Source: Saccharopolyspora_D taberi (GTDB lineage: Bacteria > Actinomycetota > Actinomycetes > Mycobacteriales > Pseudonocardiaceae). Taken from it: a DNA stretch of 64,000 nt. Positions 1-11,239 of the stretch are shown piece after piece (the stretch's first letter is position 1; every line of letters begins with the position of its first letter). Below the pieces are notes generated by a model. The model was not told the DNA's origin and did not search any database. It saw only the letters and a list, made by a program, of their open reading frames with translations. The translations under genes and the position numbers were made by a program. The stretch lies in assembly GCF_039534165.1 (NCBI RefSeq), contig NZ_BAAAUX010000014.1:806001-870000 (forward strand), read 5' to 3'.

Positions 1-792
1 TGCCGCCGCGGGCGCCCGCAGTACTGCTTCGACACCCACAACGCGAGCCAGCCGATGACGCTGACCGACGGCACTCCGCTGAGCCCGGCGCTGGGGATCG
101 GCGCGTTCGCCGAGATGACCCTGGTCGCCGCCGGGCAGTGCACCAAAGTGGACTCGGAGTCCGACCCGGCGGTGGCCGGCCTGCTCGGCTGCGGGGTCAT
201 GGCCGGAATCGGCGCGGCGGTCAACACCGCCCCGGTCCGGCTCGGCGACACCGTCGCGGTCATCGGTTGCGGTGGCGTGGGCGCCGCGGCCATCACCGGA
301 GCCGATCTCGCCGGTGCCCGGCGCGTGATCGCGGTCGACGTGGACGCCCGCAAGCTCGACTGGGCGGAGCGGTTCGGAGCGACCGACTCCGTCAACGCGC
401 GCCACACCGACCCGGTGGCGGCCATCCGGAGGCTGACCGACGGGTTCGGGGCCGACGTGGTGATCGACGCGGTCGGGAGCCCGGAGACGTTCCGCCAGGC
501 GTTCTACGCCCGCGACCTCGCAGGCACCGTCGTGCTGGTCGGTGTTCCCAACCCGGAGGTGCAGGCCTCCCTGCCGCTGATCGACGTCTTCGCCCGCGGA
601 GGCGCGATCAAGTCCTCCTGGTACGGCGACTGCCTGCCCGACCGCGACTTCCCCGTGCTGGTGGAGCTGAACCAGCAGGGACGGCTCGACCTGGACGCGT
701 TCGTCACCGAACGGATCGCGCTGGACGAGGTCGAGGCGGCCTTCGGCCGGATGCACAACGGCGACGTGCTGCGCTCCGTCGTCGTCCTCTGA
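1..792 (+). CDS. S-(hydroxymethyl)mycothiol dehydrogenase-like zinc alcohol dehydrogenase (5' partial)
   Basis: The reading frame is open from base 1, so the N-terminus lies outside the window. The visible part starts at a Cys-rich stretch (CRRGRPQYCFDTHNA) that resembles the structural-zinc loop of mycothiol-dependent formaldehyde dehydrogenases. A Rossmann motif GCGGVGAA follows, then VDARKLDWAERFGATD, typical of class III-like alcohol dehydrogenases. The family oxidises the formaldehyde-mycothiol adduct with NAD to S-formylmycothiol. It lies 81 bp upstream of a Rieske demethylase-like gene on the same strand, which fits detoxification of formaldehyde released by oxidative N-demethylation. 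The family is well supported. The formaldehyde role rests on context, and a general NDMA-type alcohol dehydrogenase is the alternative. Confidence 0.85.
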   Translation, partial: CRRGRPQYCFDTHNASQPMTLTDGTPLSPALGIGAFAEMTLVAAGQCTKVDSESDPAVAGLLGCGVMAGIGAAVNTAPVRLGDTVAVIGCGGVGAAAITGADLAGARRVIAVDVDARKLDWAERFGATDSVNARHTDPVAAIRRLTDGFGADVVIDAVGSPETFRQAFYARDLAGTVVLVGVPNPEVQASLPLIDVFARGGAIKSSWYGDCLPDRDFPVLVELNQQGRLDLDAFVTERIALDEVEAAFGRMHNGDVLRSVVVL

Positions 793-873
793 TCCCCGGC
801 GCCCTCCTGCCCTCCCTGGGCGCCGGTCCAAGCCCGAACAAGCCGAGTTACCACTATCCCGAGTGAGGTTGAG

Positions 874-1998
874 ATGACCACGACCGGACCGACGGAAAGC
901 CTGCTGGCCACGCTGCCGGGCCAGTACTACACCGATCCGGCCATTTTCTCCCTGGAGCAGTCCCGGATTTTCGAGCAGCAGTGGTTCTGCGCGGTGCGCT
1001 GCGAGGACCTGGACAAGCCCGGCGCGTTCCGGACCGTCCAGATCGGCCGCGAGAGCGTTCTGGTCACCCGCGGCCGGGACGGCGCGGTGAACGCCTTCCT
1101 CAACGTGTGCCGCCACCGGGGCGCCCGGCTGTGCACCGAGGAGAAGGGCGAGGTCCGCCGCTCCTTCCAGTGTCCGTACCACGCCTGGACCTACGGCCTG
1201 GACGGCAAGCTGATCGCCGCGCCGAACCTCAACGACATGCCCGACATCGACCGCTCCGAGTTCGGCCTCAACCGCCTGCACGTCCGCGAATGGCTGGGGT
1301 ACGCCTGGGTGTGCCTGGCCGAGGAACCGCCCTCCTTCGACGACACTGTGGTCTCCGACGTCACCGAGCGCCTCGGTGACGCGGGCGCGATCAACGCCTA
1401 CGACGTCGCCTCGCTGCGCCTCGGCAAGCGGATCAGCTACGACGTCAAGGCGAACTGGAAGCAGATCATCGAGAACTTCATGGAGTGCTACCACTGCGCG
1501 ACCATCCACCCGGAACTCACCGAGGTGCTGCCGGAGTTCGCCGACGGCTTCGCCGCGCAGTACTACGTGGGCCACGGCGCCGAGTTCGGTGAGGACGTGC
1601 AGGGCTTCACCGTCGACGGCAGCGAGGGGCTGGAGCGGCTGCCCGGCGTCACCGAGGACCAGGACCGCCGGTACTACGCCATCACCGTCCGCCCCCAGGT
1701 GTTCATCAACCTGGTGCCGGACCACGTGATCTTCCACCGGATGTTCCCGCTCACCGCCGAGCGCACGCTGGTCGAGTGCGACTGGCTCTACATGCCCTCG
1801 GTCATCGAGTCCGGCCAGGACGTGTCCCACTCGGTCGAGCTGTTCGACCGGGTCAACCGGCAGGACTTCGACGCCTGCGAGCGCTGCCAGCTGTCGATGG
1901 ACTCGCGCTCCTACAGCCAGGGCGGGGTCTTCGTCCCCAGTGAGCACCACATCGCCGCGTTCCACGACTGGGTCCAGAAGGAGCTCGCCGACAAGTAA
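874..1998 (+). CDS. Rieske non-heme iron oxygenase, alpha subunit (betaine/carnitine N-demethylase-like)
   Basis: A 374-aa oxygenase subunit. Rieske [2Fe-2S] ligands are visible as CRH (C79, H81) and CPYH (C100, H103). The mononuclear iron site is in NFMECYHCATIHPEL (H207, H212), with an Asp in NRQDFDACE (about 331-333). The bridging residue is Glu204 rather than the usual Asp. Glu at this place is known in the GbcA/CntA group, which attacks quaternary amines. Neighbours fit glycine-betaine or proline-betaine demethylation: formaldehyde dehydrogenase upstream, and glyA plus a ProP-like transporter downstream. No reductase partner is in the window. The start has only a weak GAGG-like ribosome site. 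An aromatic or other N-methyl substrate cannot be excluded. Confidence 0.8.
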   Translation: MTTTGPTESLLATLPGQYYTDPAIFSLEQSRIFEQQWFCAVRCEDLDKPGAFRTVQIGRESVLVTRGRDGAVNAFLNVCRHRGARLCTEEKGEVRRSFQCPYHAWTYGLDGKLIAAPNLNDMPDIDRSEFGLNRLHVREWLGYAWVCLAEEPPSFDDTVVSDVTERLGDAGAINAYDVASLRLGKRISYDVKANWKQIIENFMECYHCATIHPELTEVLPEFADGFAAQYYVGHGAEFGEDVQGFTVDGSEGLERLPGVTEDQDRRYYAITVRPQVFINLVPDHVIFHRMFPLTAERTLVECDWLYMPSVIESGQDVSHSVELFDRVNRQDFDACERCQLSMDSRSYSQGGVFVPSEHHIAAFHDWVQKELADK

Positions 1999-2007
1999 AC
2001 ATCGTCG

Positions 2008-2049
2008 AAACAAGAAGACCCCGTCCGCTCGGACGGGGTCTTCTTGTTT
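2008..2049. terminator. Strong 19-bp perfect hairpin, terminator after the oxygenase gene
   Basis: Arms 2008-2026 and 2031-2049 are exact reverse complements around a GCTC loop. The outer arms are A-rich on the left and T-rich on the right (TCTTCTTGTTT), giving an intrinsic terminator for the plus strand nine bases past the stop codon. The symmetry means it could also stop leftward transcription from katG. Confidence 0.9.
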
Positions 2050-2065
2050 CCCTGAACCGAAAAGA

Positions 2066-2094
2066 CGCCCGGCTCGCGGGGAGCGAGCCGGGCG
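2066..2094 (-). terminator. Hairpin terminator downstream of katG
   Basis: An 11-bp stem (2066-2076 with 2084-2094) with a 7-base loop lies immediately 3' of katG. Read on the minus strand it is followed by CTTTTC, as expected of an intrinsic terminator. Confidence 0.75.
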
Positions 2095-2102
2095 CCTTCG
2101 GA

Positions 2103-4331
<2,229 letters not shown>

Positions 4332-4458
4332 GGGCATCCTTTCAGGATCAGCGGTGTTCTGTTCGCTGCACGGGAGATGTTGCCACCCGCGAGCCGGTTG
4401 GTGGACCCTGGGCCGCGCCAACGGAAATCGGCTGTTCCGGCGGGTCCGGTGTCCGTCC

Positions 4459-5760
4459 TCACCCCAGCAGCTCCGGGTAGAGAGGACAACTGTCGGCAAG
4501 ATCTGAGACGCGGTCGGCGAGGGCTTCGAGGCCCACTTCGGGGGTTTCGGGCCGCAGCGCCAGCGCGATGATGTCGGCGACCTCCAGGAACTCCTCGTCG
4601 CCGAAGCCGCGCGCGGCCAGCGCCGGGGTGCCGATGCGGATTCCCGAGGAGACCATCGGCGGGCGCGGGTCGAACGGGACCGCGTTACGGTTGACGGTGA
4701 TGCCGACCCGGTGCAGCCGGTCCTCGGCCTGCTTGCCGTCGAGCTCGGAGTCGCGCAGGTCCACCAGCACGAGGTGGACGTCGGTGCCGCCGGAGACCAC
4801 GCCGACGTTCTGCTCCAGCAGCAGGCGGTCGGCGAGGATCCGCGCACCGGCCAGCGTCCGCTCCTGCCGATCGCGGAAGGCCGCTTCCCCGGCGAGCTTG
4901 AACGCCACCGCCTTGCCGGCGATCACGTGCTCCAGCGGGCCGCCCTGCAGGCCGGGGAAGACGCTGGAGTTGAGCTTCTTGGCCAGGTCTGCCTGGGCGA
5001 GCACGACCCCGCCGCGCGGGCCGCCGAGCGTCTTGTGCGTGGTCGAGGTGACCACGTGCGCGTGCGGCACCGGGGACGGGTGCAGCCCGGCGGCCACCAG
5101 CCCGGCGAAGTGCGCCATGTCGACCATCAGGTAGGCGCCGACCTCGTCGGCGATCCGGCGGAACTCGGCGAAGTCCAGGTGCCGCGGGTAGGCCGACCAG
5201 CCCGCGATGATCAGCTTCGGCCGCTTCTCCCTGGCCAGCCGCTCCACCTCGGCCATGTCGACGAGGTGGTCGTCCTCGCGCACGTGGTAGGCCACGGCGT
5301 CGAAGTACTTCCCGGAGAAGGTCAGGCGCATGCCGTGCGTCAGGTGCCCGCCGTGCGCGAGGTCCAGGCCGAGGAAGGTGTCGCCCGGGTCCAGCAGCGC
5401 CGACATGACCGCCGAGTTCGCCTGCGCACCGGAGTGCGGCTGCACGTTCGCGTAGTCGGCCCCGAACAGCGCCTTGACCCGGTCGATCGCCAGCTGCTCG
5501 ATCTCGTCGACGTTCTCGCAGCCGCCGTAGTAGCGTCGGCCCGGGTACCCCTCGGCGTACTTGTTGGTCAGCACCGAACCCTGGGCCTGCATCACGCTCA
5601 GCGGCGCGAAGTTCTCGCTCGCGATCATCTCCAGGGTGCCGCGCTGCCGGGCCAGTTCCCGGTTGACGGCTGTGTGGACCTCCGGGTCCGCCTCCGCCAG
5701 CGGCAGGTTGAGCACGCTCTCGGCGCTCGGCGCCCCTTGACGATCAACCGTTACGGACAT
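4459..5760 (-). CDS. glyA: Serine hydroxymethyltransferase GlyA
   Basis: A 433-aa PLP enzyme interconverting glycine plus methylene-tetrahydrofolate with serine. Seen are NKYAEGYPGRRYYGGCE, HSGAQAN, the PLP-lysine motif TTHKTLGGPRGG, and SSVFPGLQGGPLEH. The ATG at 5760 has GGAGG eight bases upstream. Its position opposite a betaine/proline-type transporter, near a demethylase and formaldehyde dehydrogenase, suggests a paralogue dedicated to the glycine and one-carbon units formed when betaine is demethylated. That role is inferred. The promoter region carries palindromes shared with the transporter gene. Confidence 0.95.
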   Translation of the reverse strand: MSVTVDRQGAPSAESVLNLPLAEADPEVHTAVNRELARQRGTLEMIASENFAPLSVMQAQGSVLTNKYAEGYPGRRYYGGCENVDEIEQLAIDRVKALFGADYANVQPHSGAQANSAVMSALLDPGDTFLGLDLAHGGHLTHGMRLTFSGKYFDAVAYHVREDDHLVDMAEVERLAREKRPKLIIAGWSAYPRHLDFAEFRRIADEVGAYLMVDMAHFAGLVAAGLHPSPVPHAHVVTSTTHKTLGGPRGGVVLAQADLAKKLNSSVFPGLQGGPLEHVIAGKAVAFKLAGEAAFRDRQERTLAGARILADRLLLEQNVGVVSGGTDVHLVLVDLRDSELDGKQAEDRLHRVGITVNRNAVPFDPRPPMVSSGIRIGTPALAARGFGDEEFLEVADIIALALRPETPEVGLEALADRVSDLADSCPLYPELLG

Positions 5761-5774
5761 GCGGCCGACCTCCA

Positions 5775-5817
5775 GATGTATCTGTAACCGATAACTGATA
5801 TATCAATCAGATGTCAA
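5775..5817 (-). promoter_or_regulatory. glyA promoter with two GATRTATC palindromes
   Basis: On the minus strand TTGACA (plus 5812-5817) and TTATCG (plus 5789-5794) are separated by 17 bp, a plausible -35/-10 pair. The palindrome TGATATATCA (5796-5805) sits in the spacer, and a second, CAGATGTATCTG (5773-5784), lies just downstream. Their cores are 22 bp apart, two helical turns. This looks like a paired operator, probably for a regulator outside the window. Confidence 0.5.
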
Positions 5818-5941
5818 TCTAGAGTGCCCTGTGAGTCGGGTCAACAGCCGACGGGCAAGTTTTCGCAGATCCGCGCGCCCGCCGCCGCCGGAACCCTTGA
5901 CCGCACGGTGAGACATCTCCTAGGTTGCCTGACACATCAGA

Positions 5942-5949
5942 GATATATC
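5942..5949. promoter_or_regulatory. Third GATATATC palindrome, upstream of the transporter
   Basis: GATATATCA here repeats the nine-base core at 5797-5805 on the glyA side. It lies 34 bp before the leader ORF of the transporter gene, so one regulator may act on both divergent units. Confidence 0.45.
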
Positions 5950-5975
5950 AGTCGTATGAATCACCGAGAGGGATC

Positions 5976-6011
5976 ATGAAACGACTCGGATGCAATGGAG
6001 CGGCGCAGTGA
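5976..6011 (+). CDS. Leader ORF of 11 codons overlapping the transporter start
   Basis: ATG at 5976 is preceded by GAGAGGG with a spacing of about 4, a better ribosome site than anything else nearby. It encodes MKRLGCNGAAQ and stops at TGA 6009-6011. The stop overlaps the GTG start of the transporter as GTGA, a classical translational-coupling arrangement. Whether the peptide matters or only its translation is unknown. Confidence 0.45.
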   Translation: MKRLGCNGAAQ

Positions 6012-7447
6012 GCGGGGCGGCGGAAGAGCCCCGGCCCGAGCCCGTGGCCATCGAGGACGAACAGACGATCCGGCGTGCGACGACTGCCGCGACCCTGGGC
6101 AACGTCGCCGAGTGGTACGACTTCGGCATTTACTCCTATCTGGCGGCCATCGCCCTGGACCGGGTGTTCTTCCCGCAGGCCGGGGAATGGGCGACGGTGT
6201 TCACGCTGGCCACGTTCGCCGCGGCGTTCGTGGTCCGCCCGCTCGGCGGACTGGTCCTGGGACCGCTGGGCGACCGCATCGGCCGCACCAAGGTTCTTTC
6301 CGCCACAGTACTGCTGATGGCGGTCGCGACGGCCCTGCTCGGGCTTGTACCCAGCTACGACTCGATCGGCCTGGCGGCCCCGTTGATCGTGCTGTTCATC
6401 CGGCTGCTGCAAGGCTTTTCCGCGGGCGGCGAGTACACCGGGGCGCTGACCCTGGTCGCCGAGTACGCCCCGGACCGGCGGCGCGGTTTCTTCGGGAGCT
6501 GGCTGGAGTTCGGCACGCTCGTCGGTTACACGCTCGGTGCGGGCGTGTGCGCGCTCCTGGTGGGTTTGCTGCCGCAGGACGACCTGCTGTCCTGGGGATG
6601 GCGGCTGCCGTTCATGCTCGCCCTGCCGATCGGCGTCACCGGGATCTACCTCCGGATGCGCCTGGAGGAGACGCCCGCGTTCCGGCAGCTGATGGACCGT
6701 TCGCCCGCCATGTCCACCATGTCGCTGTACCGCGTGTTCCAGATCCTGGTGACGCACTGCCGCTCGGCGGCGCTGATCGCCGGTGGACTGGTGGTGGCCT
6801 GGAACGTCACCAACTACGTGCTGACGAACTACGTGCCGACCTACCTGACGGGCACCCTGCCCGACCACGGCCGGAGCGGAACCAGCGAGGCGTTGTCGAC
6901 CTCGCTGCAGGTCGTGGTCATGCTGGCGATGCTGTGCGTCATCATCTTCGTGGGCAGGCTCAGCGACCGGATCGGGCGGAAACCGATCCTGCTCACCGGC
7001 AGCGCCGCGCTCATCGTGCTCGGCCTGCCCGCGGTGTGGCTGCTGCAAGCGGGACTGGCAGGCCAGGTCCTGGGCTTGCTGATCATGGGCTTCGCCCTGC
7101 TCTGCTTCGCGGCGGTGACCCCGTCGACGCTGCCCGCGCTGTTCCCCACGTTCGTCCGGTACGGCAGCCTCGCGATCATCTTCAACGTGTTCGTGTCGGC
7201 GTTCGCGGGCACCGCGCCCACGGTCATCGGCCTCGCGGTGACCACAACCGGCAACCTCGACTGGCCGGGCTACTACCTGATCGGCGCGGGCGTGGTCGGG
7301 CTCGTGAGCACCCTGTTCCTCAAGGAACCGGCCGGACGGCCCCTGGAGGGAGCGGCACCGCTCACCTCGAGCGCGGACCTGCCCGCACCGAAGCTCTCCG
7401 AGGACGGCGTACCGCTGGAGAACCCGCAGGTGCGTCGGCAGGGCTGA
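6008..7447 (+). CDS. MFS metabolite:H+ symporter, ProP-like (betaine/proline type)
   Basis: A 12-TM symporter of about 479 aa in the inner membrane. It carries the MHS signature NVAEWYDFGIYSYLA in TM1, GDRIGRTKVL between TM2 and TM3, LLQGFSAGGEYTGA, and GRLSDRIGRKP in the central loop, as in ProP-type permeases. GTG 6008 is preferred: GGAG lies seven bases upstream and it overlaps the leader ORF stop. An ATG at 5990 in the same frame has no ribosome site. It is divergent from glyA across a region with shared palindromes. Substrate is inferred from context, and other organic acids are possible for this family. Confidence 0.85.
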   Translation: MSGAAEEPRPEPVAIEDEQTIRRATTAATLGNVAEWYDFGIYSYLAAIALDRVFFPQAGEWATVFTLATFAAAFVVRPLGGLVLGPLGDRIGRTKVLSATVLLMAVATALLGLVPSYDSIGLAAPLIVLFIRLLQGFSAGGEYTGALTLVAEYAPDRRRGFFGSWLEFGTLVGYTLGAGVCALLVGLLPQDDLLSWGWRLPFMLALPIGVTGIYLRMRLEETPAFRQLMDRSPAMSTMSLYRVFQILVTHCRSAALIAGGLVVAWNVTNYVLTNYVPTYLTGTLPDHGRSGTSEALSTSLQVVVMLAMLCVIIFVGRLSDRIGRKPILLTGSAALIVLGLPAVWLLQAGLAGQVLGLLIMGFALLCFAAVTPSTLPALFPTFVRYGSLAIIFNVFVSAFAGTAPTVIGLAVTTTGNLDWPGYYLIGAGVVGLVSTLFLKEPAGRPLEGAAPLTSSADLPAPKLSEDGVPLENPQVRRQG

Positions 7448-7463
7448 CCGCCTCCGGTCAGCC
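7442..7463 (+). terminator. Hairpin over the transporter stop codon
   Basis: GGCTGACCG and CGGTCAGCC form a 9-bp perfect stem with loop CCTC. The TGA stop is inside the left arm. There is no T-tract, so termination is plausible but unproven. Confidence 0.5.
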
Positions 7464-7589
7464 GGTTGCCAGGGTGATGCGGGCGCCGTGCGGTAGTTCG
7501 TGGATCTGCTGGGCAAGCGGCTCTCGGATGCGCATGCATTGACTGCATACGTCCCCGGGTGAACCGCGGAGGCGGGAGCTGCCAAGATC

Positions 7590-8203
7590 GTGACCATGGG
7601 CGTGGTGCGCAATGCGTTGGTGGGTCTCGGATTGCTGGCGGCCTGGGCCGAGGTCGTGCACTGGCGCGCGTCTCGCGCTCTGGTCAACGCTCCCGCACCT
7701 GGTCGTTCCGAGGCGGTGGTCGTGCTCGGGTGCCGGAACAAGAGCAGCACGAGGGCGAACGCGCTGAACCGGTGGCGGGTGCGAGCGGCGCTGCGGTCCA
7801 TCGACCACACGTCGCCCGACTCCGTCCTCGTCTGCTCCGGCGGCGTGACCAGCGACTCCAGCCCGGTCTCCGAGGCCGCCCTGCTGGCGCGCTACGCGGT
7901 CGACGAACTTGGCTTCACCGGGCCGGTACTGCTGGAAGAGCGGTCACGGAGCACTTGGGAGAACATCCAGAACGTGATCCCGCTGATCGACGGCCGGGAC
8001 CGGATCAAGATCGTCTCCAACTCGCTGCACGCGCAGAAGGCCCGCATCTACCTGCACCGCCAGCACCCCGACCTCGCCAACCGCCTGGTGCGCGCGGCCG
8101 ACTACCGGTTCGGGGAAGCATGGCCGTTGAAGCCCTTGTTCGCCGTCCACGGCCTGCGGATTCTGGCTCGCACCAGACGAAACACCGGTCAGCTGCCAAC
8201 TTC
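7590..8203 (+). CDS. YdcF/DUF218-family protein (3' truncated by assembly gap)
   Basis: The frame runs into the N-gap. It has a short N-terminal hydrophobic segment (VVRNALVGLGLLAAWAE), then the DUF218 pattern: VVLGCRNK, VLVCSGG, LEERSRSTWENI and IVSNSLHAQKARIYLHR. The family is linked to envelope metabolism and vancomycin sensitivity (SanA/ElyC/YdcF), but its chemistry is not settled. The start could be GTG 7590 or ATG 7596; GGGAG at 7574-7578 fits GTG better. Stand-alone, and convergent with the ABC-F gene across the gap. Confidence 0.75.
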
Positions 8204-8243
8204 NNNNNNNNNNNNNNNNNNNNNNNNNNNNNNNNNNNNNNNN
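8204..8243. other. Assembly gap (40 N)
   Basis: Unknown bases. The 3' ends of both the YdcF-like gene and the ABC-F gene lie here, so the true gap is probably longer or different from 40 bp. Confidence 1.
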
Positions 8244-9810
<1,567 letters not shown>

Positions 9811-9825
9811 ACTTCCTCCGAAAAG

Positions 9826-9856
9826 CCGGATTCCGCGCAGCACGGCGGGAATCCGG
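9826..9856 (-). terminator. Attenuator hairpin before the ABC-F gene
   Basis: CCGGATTCC (9826-9834) pairs with GGAATCCGG (9848-9856), extended by three more pairs past a bulged G. On the minus strand it is followed by CTTTTC and then at once by the Shine-Dalgarno sequence GGAGGAAG of the ABC-F gene. That is the position expected of a conditional terminator. Confidence 0.65.
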
Positions 9857-9884
9857 GAAAAGGCGTGAGACGACGACGGATCAG

Positions 9885-9920
9885 CTCGACGCCGCCCGGA
9901 AGACGTCACGGGCGGTCGAG
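9885..9920 (-). promoter_or_regulatory. Upstream leader hairpin (possible anti-terminator or pause stem)
   Basis: CTCGAC..CGCCCG (9885-9898) pairs with CGGGCG..GTCGAG (9909-9920): 12 bp, one 2-base bulge, 10-base loop. It starts ten bases after the leader-peptide stop, so a ribosome stalled on the leader could disturb it. Confidence 0.5.
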
Positions 9921-9930
9921 ATCCGCGTGC

Positions 9931-9954
9931 TCAGAGGAAGTACAAGTACTGCAC
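9931..9954 (-). CDS. Seven-codon leader peptide MQYLYFL upstream of the ABC-F gene
   Basis: GTG-CAG-TAC-TTG-TAC-TTC-CTC-TGA on the minus strand, 120 bases before the ABC-F start. Very short, hydrophobic/aromatic leaders upstream of ABC-F and erm genes are known to sense ribosome-stalling antibiotics. Here the leader is followed by two hairpins and a T-run. The initiation signal is modest (GGGG close to the GTG), so translation is inferred. Confidence 0.55.
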   Translation of the reverse strand: MQYLYFL

Positions 9955-10001
9955 GCCCCGATCGTAACGGGTGGTGCGCGTGATCGGCGTGTGATTTCCG
10001 T

Positions 10002-10832
10002 CTAGAGCACGGCGAGGCGGGAGAATCCGGCCGATCCGTGCCCGGCGTCGATCGCCCGCTGGACGGCCGCCCGCCCCGCACTGAGCACGCCGTCGTCCAG
10101 GCCGTTCGTCCGGGCGGTGTCGATGACCTCGTCCAGCACCGCCGCGGCCGAGACGATCGTCGAGGCGTCCCCGGGGAACTCGTCCGCCGCGACGTGCTCG
10201 GCGACCAGGTCGATCAGTCCGGGAAGCAGACCGGCCATCAGCTTGGCGTGCCCGCCGAGATCTGCCGGGGCGATGTTTTCCGCTGCGGCCAGCCGGAACG
10301 CGTGCACCACGCCGAACATCGACGTCCAGAACAGATCCAGCAGGGACATGTTGAACCCGGCCGCCCGGCCGGGATCTTCTCCGAGGTACGTCCCGTTCTC
10401 GCCGAGTGCGGCCAGCGTCGCCTGCTGCTCCTGGTAGACCTCACGCGGCCCGCTGTAGAGCAGCGCCGCCTCCGGGCCACCGATGACACCGTTCAGGATC
10501 ACGCCGTCGATGTAGTCGATGCCGTGCCCGGCCGCCCACGCGGCCATCTCGCGGGCCTGCCGCGGAGAACCGCCGGTGAGGTTGACCAGGGTGCGGCCCT
10601 TCAATGCCGCGGGATCGAGGATCGCTTGCACCGCCTGGTAGTTCAGCACGCACACCACGACCACCGGGCTGGCCGCGATCGCCTCGGCGGCGGTGCTCGC
10701 GATGGTGGCGTCGAGGTCGTTTCCCTTGCCAGGAGTGCGATTCCACGCAGTGGTGCGGTGGCCGGCGGTGGTGAAGGCGGTCGTGATCGCCCGGCCCATC
10801 GGGCCGAGTCCGAGAACAGTCACGGGTGTCAT
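10002..10832 (-). CDS. Imine reductase-like NADP-dependent oxidoreductase (6PGDH fold)
   Basis: A 276-aa protein with an N-terminal Rossmann fold (VLGLGPMGRAI, then AWNRTPGKG matching the NADP-binding loop of imine reductases), GGSPRQAREMAAWAAGHGIDYIDG, and a C-terminal all-alpha dimerisation half (FNMSLLDLFWTSMFGVVHAF). Asp166 lies where imine reductases carry the catalytic Asp/Tyr; this is placement by eye. The natural substrate is unknown. It is divergent from a MerR regulator with a MerR-type promoter between them, so it is probably induced by that regulator's ligand. A beta-hydroxyacid-dehydrogenase-like role is the alternative. Confidence 0.82.
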   Translation of the reverse strand: MTPVTVLGLGPMGRAITTAFTTAGHRTTAWNRTPGKGNDLDATIASTAAEAIAASPVVVVCVLNYQAVQAILDPAALKGRTLVNLTGGSPRQAREMAAWAAGHGIDYIDGVILNGVIGGPEAALLYSGPREVYQEQQATLAALGENGTYLGEDPGRAAGFNMSLLDLFWTSMFGVVHAFRLAAAENIAPADLGGHAKLMAGLLPGLIDLVAEHVAADEFPGDASTIVSAAAVLDEVIDTARTNGLDDGVLSAGRAAVQRAIDAGHGSAGFSRLAVL

Positions 10833-10840
10833 GCCGCGTA

Positions 10841-10871
10841 AGCTAAACCTTCACGTCGGCGTCAGAGTCAA
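10841..10871 (-). promoter_or_regulatory. MerR-type promoter with 19-bp spacer for the imine reductase-like gene
   Basis: On the minus strand TTGACT (plus 10866-10871) and TTAGCT (plus 10841-10846) are 19 bp apart. That overlong spacer is the hallmark of promoters untwisted by activated MerR proteins. The spacer and its flanks hold an imperfect dyad (ACCTTCACG / CGTCAGAGT, 6 of 9 matches). The divergent merR gene starts 15 bp further on. Confidence 0.6.
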
Positions 10872-10885
10872 GTCGGGAGCCTGGT

Positions 10886-11239
10886 ATGCGGATCGGGGAA
10901 CTGGCCCGGCGGACAGGCGTCAGCGAGCGCGCGTTGCGGTATTACGAAGAACAGGGCCTGCTGCGGCCGGAACGACGGCCGAGCGGTTATCGCGTGTACG
11001 GGGACGCGGACGTGGCGGCGGTGCGGCGGATCCGGGTCCTGCTCGCGGCCGGGCTGAGCACCGCGCAGATCCTGGAAGTGCTGCCGTGCATCGTCGATGA
11101 CGACGGCCTGCTGACGCCCGCCTGTCCGGAGCTGGTCGACGAGCTGGTCAAGCAACGGGACCGGATCGGCGAGGCGATCAGCGAGCTGGAGACGACCCGC
11201 GCCAACCTGAACACCATCATCGCCGGTCAGAGGTCGTAG
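10886..11239 (+). CDS. MerR-family transcriptional regulator
   Basis: A 117-aa protein: winged helix MRIGELARRTGVSERALRYYEEQGLLRPER..GYRVY, then a dimerisation coiled coil (ELVKQRDRIGEAISELETTRANL). It is short and lacks a large ligand domain. ATG 10886 has GGGAG six bases upstream. Divergent from the imine reductase-like gene, whose promoter has the 19-bp MerR spacing, so local control is likely. Its 3' end overlaps the convergent FAD oxidoreductase gene by 13 bp. Confidence 0.92.
   Translation: MRIGELARRTGVSERALRYYEEQGLLRPERRPSGYRVYGDADVAAVRRIRVLLAAGLSTAQILEVLPCIVDDDGLLTPACPELVDELVKQRDRIGEAISELETTRANLNTIIAGQRS

Noticed and set aside
4338..4847. In-frame upstream extension of katG, giving a 914-aa product
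   Set aside because: The extra part is an antisense/shifted reading of glyA with no ribosome site; katG homology begins at 4331-4337.
5761..6007. Glycine riboswitch upstream of glyA
   Set aside because: The region is short, AT-rich and lacks the paired conserved aptamer elements; it is explained better by promoter and operators.
7458..7535. 25-codon minus-strand ORF (MRIREPLAQQIHELPHGARI...)
   Set aside because: Reads like a real peptide but has no convincing ribosome site and overlaps the transporter's terminator hairpin; insufficient support.
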